Positions 34,217-41,879 of a stretch of DNA of 64,000 nt are shown one piece after another. A model generated the notes under the pieces. It ran no database searches. It worked only from the letters and a program-made list of their open reading frames with translations, and was not told where the DNA came from. Each line of letters begins with the position of its first letter. Within the stretch, counting starts at the first letter, position 1. The stretch covers positions 1 through 64,000 of the forward strand of contig CAJUMV010000017.1 in NCBI GenBank assembly GCA_910587715.1, written 5' to 3'. A program made the translations under genes and the position numbers. Source of the DNA: an uncultured Lachnospiraceae bacterium. GTDB lineage: Bacteria; Bacillota; Clostridia; Lachnospirales; Lachnospiraceae.

Positions 34217-35278
34217 ATGCGGAAAGAGTATAGACTTCTGCTTGCCGGTTTTGTTCTTGGTCTTTGTTTATGCGGTTTGACTCTGGATGTACATGCCACC
34301 AGCAGGAATGACTATCTGGATTCGGTCAGTGTGGGCGTGTCACAGATTGTAGACCCTACGGGAAAGGCGGCGGACGAAGACGCAATCCGGGAGCTGACAG
34401 AAGTGTCGGAAGCAAACGGCGCACAGAAAGAAACGGATTTGGTTATGGCTAACGTACAGGTGGCAATGAATGTGCGTGCGGAAGCCGACGGGGAATCCGA
34501 TAAGGTGGGTCTGCTCTATAAGGACTGCGGCGGCAGGATATTGGAGAGAAAGGACGGCTGGACAAGGCTCCGGAGCGGAGATCTTGTGGGCTGGGCAAGC
34601 GACGATTATCTTCTTTTTGGTGAAGATGCGGAGACGCTGGCGAATGAGGTGGGAAACCTCATTGTACAGATTGAGACGGACACGCTCTGCGTGAGGAAAG
34701 ACCCGGAAGCGGAGGCGGAAGCGGTAGGATTTATTCCCCGTGACGAGGAGTTGGAAATCATCGAGGTGCTGGATGACGACTGGATCAGTGTGGATTATGA
34801 AGGCGAGACAGGCTATGTTTCGGCGGAGTATGTGGATATTGATTTCCATATCGACGAGGGCGAGACGCTGATTGCGATTCAGAAGAGAGAAGAAGAAGAG
34901 CGGAAAGCGAAGCTCACCGCAAACAGGGGAGCCGTAGTGGTGGGCGGCGACGATACCAGACTGTTGGCGGCGTTGATTTACTGCGAGGCGGGTATCGAGA
35001 CGTATAACGGGAAACTGGCGGTAGGCGCCGTGGTTATGAACCGTGTCAGAAGTGCTGCTTATCCGAATACAATATCAGGCGTTATTTTTGCATCGGGACA
35101 ATTTACGCCCGCGCTCAACGGAAAGGTGGCGAGAGTGTACGGTGGTGATATCCCGGAAAGCTGCTGGGAAGCGGCAAGAGCCGCGATCAACGGCGAGACG
35201 AATGTGGGCGATGCCACACATTTCCGGCGTGCCGGCAACCACGACGGTCTGCTTATTGATAGACAAGTATTTTGGTAG
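34217..35278 (+). CDS. Secreted SH3-domain cell-wall hydrolase (SleB/CwlJ type)
   Basis: A protein of 353 residues with a signal peptide (RLLLAGFVLGLCLCGLTLDVHA). Two bacterial SH3 modules follow (MNVRAEADGESDKVGLLYKDCGG...GWASDDYLLFG, and LCVRKDPEAEAEAVGFIPRDEEL...GYVSAEYVDIDF), then a short charged linker. The hydrolase_2 domain covers the last 115 residues (LLAALIYCEAGIETYNGKLAVGAVVMNRV, ending LIDRQVFW). Family members degrade spore cortex or cell wall. The catalytic Glu in YCEAG is present. The ATG at 34217 is chosen from GGAGG at 34205-34209; 34193 and 34211 are alternatives. Confidence 0.92.
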   Translation: MRKEYRLLLAGFVLGLCLCGLTLDVHATSRNDYLDSVSVGVSQIVDPTGKAADEDAIRELTEVSEANGAQKETDLVMANVQVAMNVRAEADGESDKVGLLYKDCGGRILERKDGWTRLRSGDLVGWASDDYLLFGEDAETLANEVGNLIVQIETDTLCVRKDPEAEAEAVGFIPRDEELEIIEVLDDDWISVDYEGETGYVSAEYVDIDFHIDEGETLIAIQKREEEERKAKLTANRGAVVVGGDDTRLLAALIYCEAGIETYNGKLAVGAVVMNRVRSAAYPNTISGVIFASGQFTPALNGKVARVYGGDIPESCWEAARAAINGETNVGDATHFRRAGNHDGLLIDRQVFW

Positions 35279-35353
35279 TCCTTGCCACATTGGGGATAAT
35301 ATGAGATAATGTAATAGCCGCGAAAGAAAAACAAGCGACGCGAGGGAGGGAAC

Positions 35354-35812
35354 ATGATGGAGATACAGGTGTTAAACATGACGGTGGTCTGGCTGGTCAT
35401 CCTTGTGGCGCTGGTTGTGATAGAGCTTTTGACAATGGGGCTTACCACGGTCTGGTTCGCGGGCGGCGCGCTCGTAGCTACGCTGGCTTCTCTGCTGCAT
35501 CTGCCGGTTGTGTTGCAGATTATCCTGTTTCTTGTGGTTTCGGCGCTGCTCTTGTATTTTACAAGACCGATTGCGGTAAAATACTTTAACAAAGATCGGG
35601 TGCGCACGAACGCGGAAAGCCTTGTGGGGCGGCAGGCGATCGTCATCAGCGAGATTGATAATCTGCAGGGCATCGGACAGGTAAATGTGGGCGGTATGGA
35701 ATGGTCCGCGCGGACGAAGACGGACGAGGAGAAACTGCCTGTAGGAGCCGTGGTGATCGTACTGGCGATAAACGGCGTGAAACTGATTGTAGAAGAAAAG
35801 AAAGTACAGTAG
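35354..35812 (+). CDS. NfeD-family membrane protein
   Basis: A protein of 152 residues. Two or three membrane helices (about 8-80) are followed by a small cytoplasmic OB-fold domain (ESLVGRQAIVISEIDNLQGIGQVNVGGMEWSAR...LPVGAVVIVLAINGVKLIVEEK). This short NfeD form is the standard partner of stomatin/SPFH proteins, and the SPFH gene follows 36 bases later. The two probably form one membrane-microdomain complex. Start is 35354 or 35357 (ATG ATG), with GGAGGGA upstream. Confidence 0.93.
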   Translation: MMEIQVLNMTVVWLVILVALVVIELLTMGLTTVWFAGGALVATLASLLHLPVVLQIILFLVVSALLLYFTRPIAVKYFNKDRVRTNAESLVGRQAIVISEIDNLQGIGQVNVGGMEWSARTKTDEEKLPVGAVVIVLAINGVKLIVEEKKVQ

Positions 35813-35848
35813 CTATTTGATAAATGCTTTCGGAAACGGAGAGGAAAA

Positions 35849-36769
35849 ATGGGTGGACTTGTAGCGTTACTTGTTGTGTTGATACTGATTGTGCTGATTC
35901 TGGCATCCTGTATCAAGATTGTGCCGCAGGCGCAGGCTTTCGTAGTGGAGCGTCTGGGCGCGTACCAGCAGACGTGGTCTGTGGGACTGCATATTAAAGT
36001 GCCTTTTATAGACAAGGTGGCGAAAAGAGTGATTTTGAAGGAGCAGGTGGTGGATTTCGCGCCCCAGCCCGTGATTACGAAGGATAACGTTACCATGCGG
36101 ATTGACACGGTGGTCTTTTTCCAGATTACGGACCCGAAGCTGTTTGCTTACGGCGTGGAAAATCCGATCATGGCGATTGAGAATCTGACGGCGACGACAC
36201 TTCGTAATATCATCGGTGAGATGGAGCTCGACCAGACGCTGACTTCCCGAGAGGTGATTAATACGAAGATGCGCGCGTCCCTCGATATTGCCACAGACCC
36301 TTGGGGTATCAAGGTGAACCGTGTGGAGCTTAAGAATATCATTCCGCCGGCGGCGATTCAGGACGCGATGGAGAAGCAGATGAAGGCAGAGCGTGAGCGC
36401 CGTGAAGCGATTCTGCGTGCGGAAGGTGAGAAGAAATCCACGATTCTGGTAGCGGAAGGTCAGAAGGAATCCGCGATTCTGGAAGCGGAGGCGGAGAAGC
36501 AGTCCGCAATCCTGCGCGCGGAGGCGCAGAAGGAAAAGATGATTCGCGAAGCGGAAGGTGAAGCGGAAGCGATTCTCAAGGTACAGAAAGCGACGGCGGA
36601 CGGTATCCGCATGATTCGTGAAGCCGGTGCGGACGAAGCGGTCTTGAAGATCAAGAGTCTGGAAGCGTTCGAGAAGGCGGCGGACGGTCAAGCGACGAAG
36701 ATTATCATTCCTTCGGAAATTCAGGGCTTGGCGGGGCTGGCAGCTTCTGCGAAAGAAGTCTTTAAATAA
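35849..36769 (+). CDS. SPFH/band 7 stomatin-like protein (QmcA type)
   Basis: A protein of 306 residues. One N-terminal membrane helix (about 4-24), then the SPFH domain (QAQAFVVERLGAYQQTWSVGLHIKVPFID...NIIGEMELDQTLTSREVIN...WGIKVNRVELKNIIPP). A long Ala/Glu-rich coiled coil (about 180-270) follows, built on repeats such as AEGEKKSTILVAEGQKESAILEAEAEK, and a conserved tail TKIIIPSEIQGLAGLAASAKE. Members oligomerise in membrane microdomains and interact with NfeD, encoded just upstream. No protease domain is attached. Confidence 0.94.
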   Translation: MGGLVALLVVLILIVLILASCIKIVPQAQAFVVERLGAYQQTWSVGLHIKVPFIDKVAKRVILKEQVVDFAPQPVITKDNVTMRIDTVVFFQITDPKLFAYGVENPIMAIENLTATTLRNIIGEMELDQTLTSREVINTKMRASLDIATDPWGIKVNRVELKNIIPPAAIQDAMEKQMKAERERREAILRAEGEKKSTILVAEGQKESAILEAEAEKQSAILRAEAQKEKMIREAEGEAEAILKVQKATADGIRMIREAGADEAVLKIKSLEAFEKAADGQATKIIIPSEIQGLAGLAASAKEVFK

Positions 36770-36810
36770 CAACGCGGTATTCTCCGCACTGATTAGAGCA
36801 ATATAAAACG

Positions 36811-36840
36811 ACAGGACGGTTCTGAGGACCCGTCCTGTTT
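36811..36840 (+). terminator. Terminator after the NfeD-stomatin pair
   Basis: ACAGGACGG (36811-36819), a loop, then CCGTCCTGT (36830-36838) followed by a short T-run, 40 bases after the stomatin stop. Confidence 0.7.
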
Positions 36841-36867
36841 CGACGCATTACATAAGGAGACGGTATC

Positions 36868-37860
36868 ATGGACCTGAAGGGACGCAATTTTTTAAAGCTT
36901 CTGGATTTTACGCCGGAGGAAATTTCTTATATGCTGGATGTGGCGGCGGATTTCAAGGATAAGAAAAAGAAGGGAATTCCCGTGGACAAGCTGCGGGGGA
37001 AAAATGTGGCGCTGATTTTTGAAAAGACAAGCACCAGAACGCGCTGTGCCTTCGAGGTGGCGGCGCATGATTTGGGCATGGGAACCACGTATTTGGACCC
37101 GTCAGGCTCCCAGATTGGAAAGAAGGAGAGCATTGCGGACACGGCGCGGGTTTTGGGGCGTATGTATGAGGGAATCGAGTACCGCGGCTTCGGGCAGGAA
37201 ATCGTCGAGGAGCTGGCGAAATATGCGGGCGTGCCGGTCTGGAACGGTCTGACGAACGAGTTTCATCCGACCCAGATGCTTGCGGACCTTTTGACGATAC
37301 GGGAGCATTTCGGACACGTAAAGGGCATTAAGCTGACTTACATGGGGGATGCCCGCTACAATATGGGCAATTCCCTGATGGTAGTCTGCGCCAAGATGGG
37401 AATGCATTTCACGGCGTGTACCAGCAAAAAATATTTCCCGCAGGAGGCGCTTGTGCAGACCTGTCGGGAGATTGCGCAGGAAAACGGCGGATCCATCCGT
37501 CTGACGGAGGATGTGCCGGAAGGTGTGTCGGGAGCGGATGTGGTTTACACGGATGTGTGGGTGTCCATGGGCGAGCCGGAGCAGATTTGGGAAGAGAGAC
37601 TGCATGACCTTGCGCCTTATCAGGTTAACGCGAAGGTAATGGCGCTTGCCGGAAAGGACGCGGTGTTCATGCATTGCCTGCCCGCGTTCCACGATCATGA
37701 GACGGGCATCGGAAAGGAAATCGGTGAAAAGTACGGGATGGCGGAGCTGGAAGTGACAAACGAGGTGTTTGAGTCGCCGCAGTCTATTGTGTTTGACGAA
37801 GCGGAGAACCGTATGCACACCATTAAGGCGGTTATGGCGGTGACGTTAGGTGGGGTATAG
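36868..37860 (+). CDS. argF: Ornithine carbamoyltransferase
   Basis: An enzyme of 330 residues joining carbamoyl phosphate and ornithine to give citrulline. The carbamoyl-phosphate site is FEKTSTRTRCAFE; GLTNEFHPTQMLADL and the ornithine-binding VFMHCLPAFHD with the catalytic Cys are present. ADVVYTDVWVSMGE also fits OTCase. The start at 36868 follows AAGGAG. No arginine deiminase genes or other arg genes adjoin, so anabolic (ArgF) versus catabolic (ArcB) use cannot be decided; I label it argF by default. Confidence 0.93.
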   Translation: MDLKGRNFLKLLDFTPEEISYMLDVAADFKDKKKKGIPVDKLRGKNVALIFEKTSTRTRCAFEVAAHDLGMGTTYLDPSGSQIGKKESIADTARVLGRMYEGIEYRGFGQEIVEELAKYAGVPVWNGLTNEFHPTQMLADLLTIREHFGHVKGIKLTYMGDARYNMGNSLMVVCAKMGMHFTACTSKKYFPQEALVQTCREIAQENGGSIRLTEDVPEGVSGADVVYTDVWVSMGEPEQIWEERLHDLAPYQVNAKVMALAGKDAVFMHCLPAFHDHETGIGKEIGEKYGMAELEVTNEVFESPQSIVFDEAENRMHTIKAVMAVTLGGV

Positions 37861-37927
37861 AAATCGCCCTGGCAGATGGATGTGTGCCGACACATGATAG
37901 CATATGTTATGAAATGGAGAAATATCC

Positions 37928-38935
37928 ATGAAAGCAGACAAGTCCGATATATTAACATGTTTGAGAAACAGTGAGGATTATGTGTCGGGGCAGCAGCTCT
38001 GCGATCGTCTCGGTGTTTCGCGCACGGCGGTTTGGAAAGTGATCAACCAGTTGAAAGAGGAAGGGTATCAGATCGAATCGGTGCCAAGCCGCGGCTACCG
38101 TCTGGTGGAGTCTCCGGCGGATGCTTACTCCGAGAGTGAGATTGTCAGCAGGCTTCACACGAAATGGGCGGGACAGCGGCTTGTTTTTTTTGAGTCCACC
38201 GGTTCCACGAACCCCGATGCCAAAGGTTTTGCGGAGGAAGGTGCACCACACGGGACTACGGTGGTGGCGGACAGGCAGACTGCGGGCAGAGGGCGCAGGG
38301 GCAGGTCGTGGGAATCGCCCGCGGGCAAGTCTATTTATTTTACGATTGTCATACGTCCGTCCTTTGCCCCGGATAAAGCGTCCATGATTACGCTGGTGAT
38401 GGCGCTTTCCGTGGCAGAAGCCATTCACGAGGTGACGGGGCTTCATACGGGAATTAAGTGGCCCAATGACATTGTGGTGAACGGGAAAAAGGTGGTCGGG
38501 ATTCTGACGGAGATGAGCATGACACCGGAAATGAACGAAATCCAGTTTTTGGTGGCGGGCGTGGGTGTCAATGTAAATCAGGAGGGGGCGGAGGCGTTTC
38601 CGGAGGAGCTGCGAAAGACAGCCACTTCCCTGAAAATGGAGTCCGGACAGAGCATTGACCGGGCAAAGCTGCTGGCACGGATTTTGGAGCGGTTCGAGGA
38701 GGATTATGACGTTTTTGCGCAGGCGCTTACGCTGTCCGCATTAAAGGAACGTTATGAGACCCGGCTGGTTGGCAGAAACGCCGTCGTGCGCGTCTTAGAT
38801 CCGGCGGGAGAGTACACCGGCATTTCGCGGGGCGTTACCGATACGGGAGAACTGATTGTGGAGAGGGAGACGGGGGAGACCGTTCTTGTCTATGCCGGGG
38901 AAGTGTCGGTCCGGGGGTTGTATGGCTATGTTTAG
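37928..38935 (+). CDS. birA: Bifunctional biotin-protein ligase / biotin operon repressor
   Basis: A protein of 335 residues. An N-terminal winged helix (residues 1-65; YVSGQQLCDRLGVSRTAVWKVINQLKEEGYQIESVPSRGYRL) binds the bio operator. The ligase core has FFESTGSTNPDAK and the adenylate-binding loop ADRQTAGRGRRGRSWESPAGKSIYF, then TGIKWPNDIVVNGKKVVGILTEM. The C-terminal SH3-like domain is RLVGRNAVVRVLDPAGEYTGISRGV. It attaches biotin to carboxylases and, with biotinyl-AMP, represses biotin genes. No biotin gene is nearby. Start at 37928 with GGAG upstream. Confidence 0.96.
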   Translation: MKADKSDILTCLRNSEDYVSGQQLCDRLGVSRTAVWKVINQLKEEGYQIESVPSRGYRLVESPADAYSESEIVSRLHTKWAGQRLVFFESTGSTNPDAKGFAEEGAPHGTTVVADRQTAGRGRRGRSWESPAGKSIYFTIVIRPSFAPDKASMITLVMALSVAEAIHEVTGLHTGIKWPNDIVVNGKKVVGILTEMSMTPEMNEIQFLVAGVGVNVNQEGAEAFPEELRKTATSLKMESGQSIDRAKLLARILERFEEDYDVFAQALTLSALKERYETRLVGRNAVVRVLDPAGEYTGISRGVTDTGELIVERETGETVLVYAGEVSVRGLYGYV

Positions 38936-39008
38936 GCGGAAGGAATCATGACACGTATGTCAGAAATTAACACCGGCAAGTCATGGCGGGCGACGGAAGG
39001 AAATGTTT

Positions 39009-39353
39009 ATGGATGAAGATAAGAGAATCGTGCTCTGCGGCGCGAACGCCTATGAGCAGAAATATTATTTTAACGAAAAATTTGATAAGATTCCGCAGTC
39101 CATCAAAGATGAGCTGCACATCATCTGCGTGTTGTTTACGGAGGAAGTGGGCGGCATCTTTACGATTGTTTTCGAGGAGGACGGCAGCATTTCTTTAGAG
39201 ACGGACGCGGAGGAGGATGACCTGCTCTATGATGACATCAGCAGCGGTCTTTTAGTCGGTGAGATTCGCAGAAACAGGCAGGAGATGCTGGAGTCTTTGC
39301 AGTTGTATTATCGGGTATTTATTCTGCACGAGGCGATACCGGTTGAAGATTGA
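39009..39353 (+). CDS. Small conserved protein, probably DUF6145
   Basis: An acidic soluble protein of 114 residues (MDEDKRIVLCGANAYEQKYYFNEKFDKIPQSIKDELHIICVLFTEEVGG...). It fits a small family I recall from Lachnospiraceae as DUF6145, with no known function. The ATG at 39009 has GGAAGG at 38995-39000 (8 bases away); 39003 is too close. It sits between birA and dusB on the same strand and is likely co-transcribed with them. Confidence 0.8.
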   Translation: MDEDKRIVLCGANAYEQKYYFNEKFDKIPQSIKDELHIICVLFTEEVGGIFTIVFEEDGSISLETDAEEDDLLYDDISSGLLVGEIRRNRQEMLESLQLYYRVFILHEAIPVED

Positions 39354-39442
39354 GCAGCAGCTTAGCGTTTTGGCGCCGAACCGACGCGATATAGTAGTAC
39401 ACGGCGCGGATGAGAAAAGGAAGCTGGATTGGGATAGAGGGC

Positions 39443-40414
39443 ATGGGTGATTTACTGAGACCGCTTGCGATAGGCGGCGTAACTCTGGAAAATAATTTAA
39501 TACTGGCTCCCATGGCAGGCGTGACGGACCTGCCATTTCGTTTGCTGTGCAGCGAGCAGGGGGCGGGGCTTGCGGGGATGGAGATGGTGAGCGCCAAGGC
39601 AATTATGTACGGCAATAAAAACACGGAAGGACTGCTTGCGATACATCCGCAGGAAGGTCCCGTTTCCCTGCAGTTGTTCGGCTCCGATCCGAAGATTGTC
39701 AGCGAGATGGCGAAGCGGATAGAGGAGCGCCCCTTTGCCGTGCTGGATATCAACATGGGCTGTCCCGTGCCGAAGATTGTGAACAATGGGGAGGGCTCGG
39801 CGTTAATGCGGGAGCCAAAGCTGGCGGGGGAGATCATTGCCGCCACGGTGAAAGCCGTGAAGAAGCCCGTCACCGTGAAAATACGCAAGGGCTTTGACGC
39901 GGATCATGTCAGTGCGGTGGAGATTGCGAAGATTGCGGAGGACGCGGGCGCGGCGGCGGTAGCGGTGCACGGCAGAACGCGGGAACAGTTTTACAGCGGG
40001 CAGGCGGACTGGGAGATCATCACGAAGGTGAAGGAAGCGGTTTCCATTCCCGTGATTGGGAACGGGGATGTGACGGATGGGGAGAGCGCGGAAAGGATGC
40101 TTGCACAGACCGGGTGCGACGGGGTGATGATCGGTCGTGCCGCCAGAGGAAATCCCTGGCTGTTTAAGCAGATTGCCGCTTATCTGAGAGACGGGCGGAC
40201 GCTGCCTGCGCCGTCCATGGAAGAAAAAAAGAAAATGATTCTGCGCCATGCCGCGCTCCAACTGGAAGTTAAGGGAGAATACACTGGTGTCCGGGAAATG
40301 CGAAAACACCTGTCATGGTATACGGCGGGGCTGCCCGGTTCCGCCAGACTCAGAGGGGCTGTGAATCAGGTGGAGAGCTTTGCGGAGCTGGAAAAGCTGG
40401 TGGAATCCATGTGA
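39443..40414 (+). CDS. dusB: tRNA-dihydrouridine synthase
   Basis: A flavoenzyme of 323 residues that reduces uridines in the tRNA D-loop. The FMN-binding TIM barrel shows LAPMAGVTDLPFRLLCSEQGAGL, INMGCPVPKIVNNGEGSALM with the catalytic Cys, KIRKGFDADHVS, VAVHGRTREQFYSGQADW, IPVIGNGDV and GVMIGRAARGNPWLF. This is the DusB subgroup found in Firmicutes. Start at 39443 (MGDLLRPLAIG), with GAGGG upstream; the frame to 39410 adds a poor leader. Confidence 0.94.
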   Translation: MGDLLRPLAIGGVTLENNLILAPMAGVTDLPFRLLCSEQGAGLAGMEMVSAKAIMYGNKNTEGLLAIHPQEGPVSLQLFGSDPKIVSEMAKRIEERPFAVLDINMGCPVPKIVNNGEGSALMREPKLAGEIIAATVKAVKKPVTVKIRKGFDADHVSAVEIAKIAEDAGAAAVAVHGRTREQFYSGQADWEIITKVKEAVSIPVIGNGDVTDGESAERMLAQTGCDGVMIGRAARGNPWLFKQIAAYLRDGRTLPAPSMEEKKKMILRHAALQLEVKGEYTGVREMRKHLSWYTAGLPGSARLRGAVNQVESFAELEKLVESM

Positions 40415-40475
40415 ATATTTGAAATATAAAAACATATACTGTGTCAGAACCAGAGACAGGCACAGGAGAAATCTG

Positions 40476-41309
40476 ATGGAAGCAGAGAGCATTGTCTATT
40501 TTCATCCCATGCAGGACAGGTATAAAATGACCGCGGCAAAGAGACACTGGTGGGAGAGCGCAACACTTCCGGCAGCGGTTTTGCCGGCGGAGACGGCGGG
40601 CGGTTTTTTTGTGCCCGTGGACTGTCCGGTTCCGCCTTTTTCCTATAAAAAGAAACCGTGGCAGGAGGAAACTTTGCAGCAGGCAATGGAGCGCGTGCTG
40701 CACAGCGCGCCGGGTATGGCAGACGCGTATCTTCATCCACAGATAATGACGCTTGTGTCAGAAACAAACAAAACCCGCTGGGAACCGCGCCGGGAGACGG
40801 TGGAAGGGCTGGCGGCGGCTCTGCTGGCGGCTTGCGCGGCTGACTGTTTGTATCGCGGGGGCAGGGTAAATGTGCTGCTCGGCAGTCCGGAAGATACCGA
40901 TTGGCAGATGGAGATGACGAGACACCTTCTGTCACCTTATCTGCCAAGAATCAACAGCCTTACCTTCTATTATGAGGAGGTGGAGGGAACGGATATCTGG
41001 GAGGAGACGGCGGAGGAACTGGAAACGTACGGATACGAATACGGACTTGTGCCCGCCATGAAGCCTTATCTGGCTTCGGAAGAAGGGCTTCGCTGCGGCA
41101 GGGAAAAATGCGGCGGGGTGATTCTGGACTATGCGGACACGCCCAGGCATCCCCGGGTGGAGCGGGAGGGTCAGACGGTCTATGCGGATTTGACTTCCCA
41201 TCCGGAAAAGGAGCTAAGCTGTGCCAGAAAAAACGGGCGCCTGCTCTATAGTTCACCCCTCAAATATCTTGACACTGTAGTGAAAAATGAGTATTATAGA
41301 AAAATATGA
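40476..41309 (+). CDS. Conserved hypothetical protein
   Basis: A soluble protein of 277 residues without signal or membrane helix. An N-terminal part begins MEAESIVYFHPMQDRYKMTAAKRHWWES, and the middle has GRVNVLLGSPEDTDWQMEMTRHLLSPYLPRINSLTFYYEEVEGTDIWEETAEELE. The end contains GGVILDYADTP and SSPLKYLDTVVKNEYYRK. The pattern of a strand followed by D-W and paired 'YYEEVEG' segments hints at an alpha/beta fold, but I recognise no family. The ATG at 40476 has AGGAG upstream. It lies between dusB and greA and is likely in the same transcription unit. Confidence 0.7.
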   Translation: MEAESIVYFHPMQDRYKMTAAKRHWWESATLPAAVLPAETAGGFFVPVDCPVPPFSYKKKPWQEETLQQAMERVLHSAPGMADAYLHPQIMTLVSETNKTRWEPRRETVEGLAAALLAACAADCLYRGGRVNVLLGSPEDTDWQMEMTRHLLSPYLPRINSLTFYYEEVEGTDIWEETAEELETYGYEYGLVPAMKPYLASEEGLRCGREKCGGVILDYADTPRHPRVEREGQTVYADLTSHPEKELSCARKNGRLLYSSPLKYLDTVVKNEYYRKI

Positions 41310-41337
41310 AAAGCGTCAGAAAGGAAGATTTTTTACC

Positions 41338-41820
41338 ATGCATGAGAAAAAGAACATTTTAACTTATGAAGGCTTGCGCAAGTACGAGGATGAGTTACAT
41401 GATTTAAAAGTCGTAAAGCGTAAGGAAGTGGCTCAGAAAATCAAGGAGGCAAGAGAGCAGGGCGACCTCTCCGAGAACGCCGAGTACGATGCGGCGAAAG
41501 ATGAGCAGCGTGATATTGAGGCGAGGATTGAGGAATTGGAAAAAATCCTGAAAAATGCCGAGGTTGTGGTGGAGGACGAGGTTGACCTCGACAAGATTAA
41601 CATCGGCTGTCAGGTGAAGATACTGGATGTGGAGTTCAATGAGGAGCTGGAATATAAGATTGTAGGCTCCACCGAGGCAAACAGCTTAAAGGGGAAGATT
41701 TCCAACGAGTCCCCCGTGGGCAAGGCGCTGATTGGCAGCAAGGTTGGCGAGACGGTAGAGGTGGAGACGCAGGCGGGCGTGATTAAGTACAAGGTTTTGG
41801 AGATCCAACGGTCTAACTGA
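41338..41820 (+). CDS. greA: Transcription elongation factor GreA
   Basis: A factor of 160 residues that rescues backtracked RNA polymerase. The N-terminal coiled coil (about 1-75) carries the tip motif REQGDLSENAEYDAAKDEQ with the acidic residues that stimulate transcript cleavage. The C-terminal FKBP-like domain has ISNESPVGKALIGSKVGETVEV. Start is at 41338 (MHEKKNILTYEGLRKYEDEL) with AAGGAAG upstream; the open frame to 41287 overlaps the previous gene. It is followed by the lysyl-tRNA synthetase gene, a common greA-lysS order in Firmicutes. Confidence 0.96.
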   Translation: MHEKKNILTYEGLRKYEDELHDLKVVKRKEVAQKIKEAREQGDLSENAEYDAAKDEQRDIEARIEELEKILKNAEVVVEDEVDLDKINIGCQVKILDVEFNEELEYKIVGSTEANSLKGKISNESPVGKALIGSKVGETVEVETQAGVIKYKVLEIQRSN

Positions 41821-41879
41821 ACGCAAAGAACGCGTCCAGTCAGACATATATGCGCACGATTATGAGAAAGGACAGCAGT

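Noticed and set aside
36811..36838. Arginine-responsive leader before argF
   Set aside because: The hairpin is better explained as the terminator of the stomatin gene. No ARG box or leader peptide is visible.
37879..37894. Dyad ATGTGT-gccg-ACACAT before birA as a biotin operator
   Set aside because: It does not resemble the known BirA operator and has no promoter placement. Left as a chance hairpin.
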